Of a DNA stretch of 64,000 nt, positions 62,713 to 64,000 are shown in pieces; position 1 is the first letter of the stretch, and each line of letters starts with the position of its first letter. Source of the DNA: Thermomonas sp. Its GTDB lineage: Bacteria > Pseudomonadota > Gammaproteobacteria > Xanthomonadales > Xanthomonadaceae. The notes below the pieces were generated by a model that did no database searches, was not told where the DNA came from, and saw only the letters and a program-made list of their open reading frames with translations. Made by a program: the position numbers and the translations under genes. The stretch is taken from NCBI RefSeq assembly GCF_029945965.1, contig NZ_JAQSDO010000020.1, positions 186,001 through 250,000 of the forward strand, given 5' to 3'.

Positions 62713-62790
62713 GAGATGCTCCGAGGATGTGTTGTGGAGGGGGATTGCAGCACTGCAGTCGCGCCACTGCAAGCGGGCTACACTGCCGGC

Positions 62791-63576
62791 ATGGAACCGC
62801 ACGACGACAAAACTCCGCTCAGGCCGCGTGGCCGCGGCATCTACCTGTTGCCGAACCTGTTCACCACCGGTGGCCTGTTCGGTGGCTTTTTCGCGATTAT
62901 TGCCGCCTCCCAGGGGCGGATAGAGGCTGCCTGCGTAGCGATCTTCATCGCCGGCATCCTGGATGGCATCGATGGCCGGGTGGCGCGGCTGACCAATACC
63001 CAGACCGAGTTCGGCGTGCAATACGACTCGCTGGCAGACCTGGTCAGCTTCGGCATGGCGCCGGCATTGGTGATGTACCACTGGTCGCTGGCATCGATGA
63101 AGCTGGACGGGATCACCCCGGGCAGGCTCGGCTGGCTGGCGGCATTCCTGTACGCGGCCTGCGCCGCACTGCGGCTGGCACGGTTCAATAGCCAAGTGGC
63201 GCATGTCGACAAGCGCTGGTTCATTGGCCTGGCCAGTCCAGCCGCGGCGGGCTTGCTGGCGAGTTTCGTCTGGACCTGCCACAGCCTTGGCCTGGATGGC
63301 ACCGACCTGCGTTATCCGGTGCTGGGCGTGACCGTGCTAGCTGGCCTGTTGATGGTCAGCCGCGTGCGCTATACCAGTTTCAAGGGTGGCAGCGGGCCGA
63401 AGTCTGACCGGGTGCCCTTCTTCGCCCTGCTAGTGGCGGTGGCTGTACTGGTCGCGCTGGTACTGGATCCGCCCAAGGTGCTGTTGGCGGTGACCGCACT
63501 ATATGCGCTGTCCGGGCCGGTGATGTGGTTGCGTCGCGGCAAGGGGACATCGCCGCCGCAGGCGCCGGTGGCGTGA
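62791..63576 (+). CDS. pssA: CDP-diacylglycerol-serine O-phosphatidyltransferase
   Basis: Integral membrane enzyme that makes phosphatidylserine, the precursor of phosphatidylethanolamine. 261 aa. The CDP-alcohol phosphotransferase signature D-G-x2-D-G-R-x-A-R-x8-G-x3-D-x3-D is read from LDGIDGRVARL and FGVQYDSLADLVSFG; RGIYLLPNLFTTGGLFGGFF is the subclass II N-terminus. ATG at 62791; the frame is open upstream across the divergent gene. Confidence 0.94.
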   Translation: MEPHDDKTPLRPRGRGIYLLPNLFTTGGLFGGFFAIIAASQGRIEAACVAIFIAGILDGIDGRVARLTNTQTEFGVQYDSLADLVSFGMAPALVMYHWSLASMKLDGITPGRLGWLAAFLYAACAALRLARFNSQVAHVDKRWFIGLASPAAAGLLASFVWTCHSLGLDGTDLRYPVLGVTVLAGLLMVSRVRYTSFKGGSGPKSDRVPFFALLVAVAVLVALVLDPPKVLLAVTALYALSGPVMWLRRGKGTSPPQAPVA

Positions 63577-63869
63577 GCTGGGATCCGTTCCAGCGAGATG
63601 TGCTGGCCGAACTGGGTCATGTCGTTTATCGACAGGCCGGTGTCGCGATGGCACTCGATGCCGAAGTGATGCGCATCGATGCGCCCGGAGTCGATGCCGC
63701 AATGATTGATAACCCGATGCTGGCCCACGTTGCGCGTGCGGCAAGCATGACTACTGAAGCCTTGCAGGAGCGCATCGGGGATATGCAAGTGTTCGCTGGC
63801 CTGCGCGGGAATCCAGCAGCCAAGCGCGCCTTGTGGCCGCGCCTGCGTGCACTGCGCAGGCAAGGATGA
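63573..63869 (+). CDS. Probable DNA polymerase III psi subunit (HolD-like)
   Basis: A 98-aa protein, shorter than E. coli HolD (137 aa). The C-terminal FAGLRGNPAAKRALWPRLRA resembles the E. coli HolD end (LRANPTARAALWQQI), and the N-terminal QRDVLAELGHVVYRQAG resembles its start. The following gene is rimI, as in E. coli, where holD and rimI also overlap. GTG start overlapping the pssA stop by 4 nt; the stop overlaps rimI (ATGA). The assignment rests on short local similarity plus synteny. Confidence 0.65.
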   Translation: MSWDPFQRDVLAELGHVVYRQAGVAMALDAEVMRIDAPGVDAAMIDNPMLAHVARAASMTTEALQERIGDMQVFAGLRGNPAAKRALWPRLRALRRQG

Positions 63870-64000
63870 GCGCCGTTCGCGCGGCTGATTTCCCTGCGCA
63901 GGCCACGTTGCGGCCGATGCGCGAAGACGACCTGGACGCGGTGATGCGGATCGAGGACGCGGCGTATCCGTTTCCGTGGACGCGCGGCATCTTCCGCGAC
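63866..64000 (+). CDS. rimI: Ribosomal protein S18-alanine N-acetyltransferase, N-terminal part (partial)
   Basis: The first 45 residues of a GNAT protein: LRPMREDDLDAVMRIEDAAY followed by PFPWTRGIFRD, matching the RimI pattern (E-x-x-A/S-x-x-x-P-W-x-x-x-x-F). It acetylates the N-terminal alanine of ribosomal protein S18. The ATG at 63866 overlaps the HolD-like gene. Cut by the window end. Confidence 0.88.
   Translation, partial: MSAVRAADFPAQATLRPMREDDLDAVMRIEDAAYPFPWTRGIFRD

Noticed and set aside
1..64000. CRISPR arrays, phage genes, transposases
   Set aside because: No regularly spaced direct repeats and no integrase, transposase or phage structural motifs were seen on either strand.

Overview
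The window looks like a chromosome segment of a high-GC gammaproteobacterium of the Xanthomonadales (Lysobacteraceae/Xanthomonadaceae). The evidence is the combination of a Clp-type CRP homologue, a type II secretion locus in the Xanthomonas xps order E-F-G-H-I-J-K-L-M-N-D with an XpsN-type protein in place of GspC, a Xanthomonas-like speD, an H-NS/XrvA-like protein, GTAG-headed palindromic repeats, and frequent GTG/TTG starts with 4-nt gene overlaps. No phage, insertion sequence or CRISPR array was seen.

Layout. 1-6457: nitrogen-storage polymer genes (end of cyanophycinase, cyanophycin synthetase, a second Mur-ligase-type cyanophycin synthetase), then trpC and a HAD phosphatase. 6454-17903: housekeeping genes, including a GNAT acetyltransferase, clp, speD, yaeQ, coq7, rplM-rpsI, tRNA-Gln(CTG), a 2OG-Fe dioxygenase, a fumarylacetoacetase-family/maleylacetoacetate isomerase pair, pilU, an OmpA-like lipoprotein and a YdcH-like protein. 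18018-20599: cystathionine beta-synthase and a cystathionine gamma-synthase/lyase (transsulfuration).

20661-49496 is the most distinctive region. On the minus strand lie a lipoprotein, two sulfotransferases, a glycosyltransferase and a Wzt-type ABC ATPase, followed by a secreted 484-aa surface-type protein. On the plus strand lie the partner Wzm permease, the complete type II secretion locus, a 1218-aa sulfotransferase/coiled-coil/GT4/GT2 fusion and a polytopic membrane protein. Then, again on the minus strand, comes a tightly overlapping run making an N-acylated 4-amino-4,6-dideoxyhexose glycan (WecB, ArnC-like GT2, a WecD-MaoC fusion, a small EamA/ArnE-like transporter, a methyltransferase, WecE). 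I infer one functional theme: synthesis, sulfation and export of a surface glycan together with type II secretion of a surface protein.

49493-54593: electron-transfer module (etfBA, succinyl-CoA:3-ketoacid CoA-transferase scoAB, ETF-ubiquinone oxidoreductase). etfA overlaps wecB, so the respiratory and glycan genes are fused into one run. 54687-58210: an MCE/Mla-type lipid transport operon (lipoprotein, MlaD, MlaF, STAS-MlaE fusion). 58319-64000: ThrE-like exporter, H-NS-like protein, proS, two DUF4124-type proteins, pssA, a probable holD (DNA polymerase III psi) and the start of rimI.

Starts were chosen from family length, ribosome-binding sites and overlaps. Promoter calls are visual matches only.
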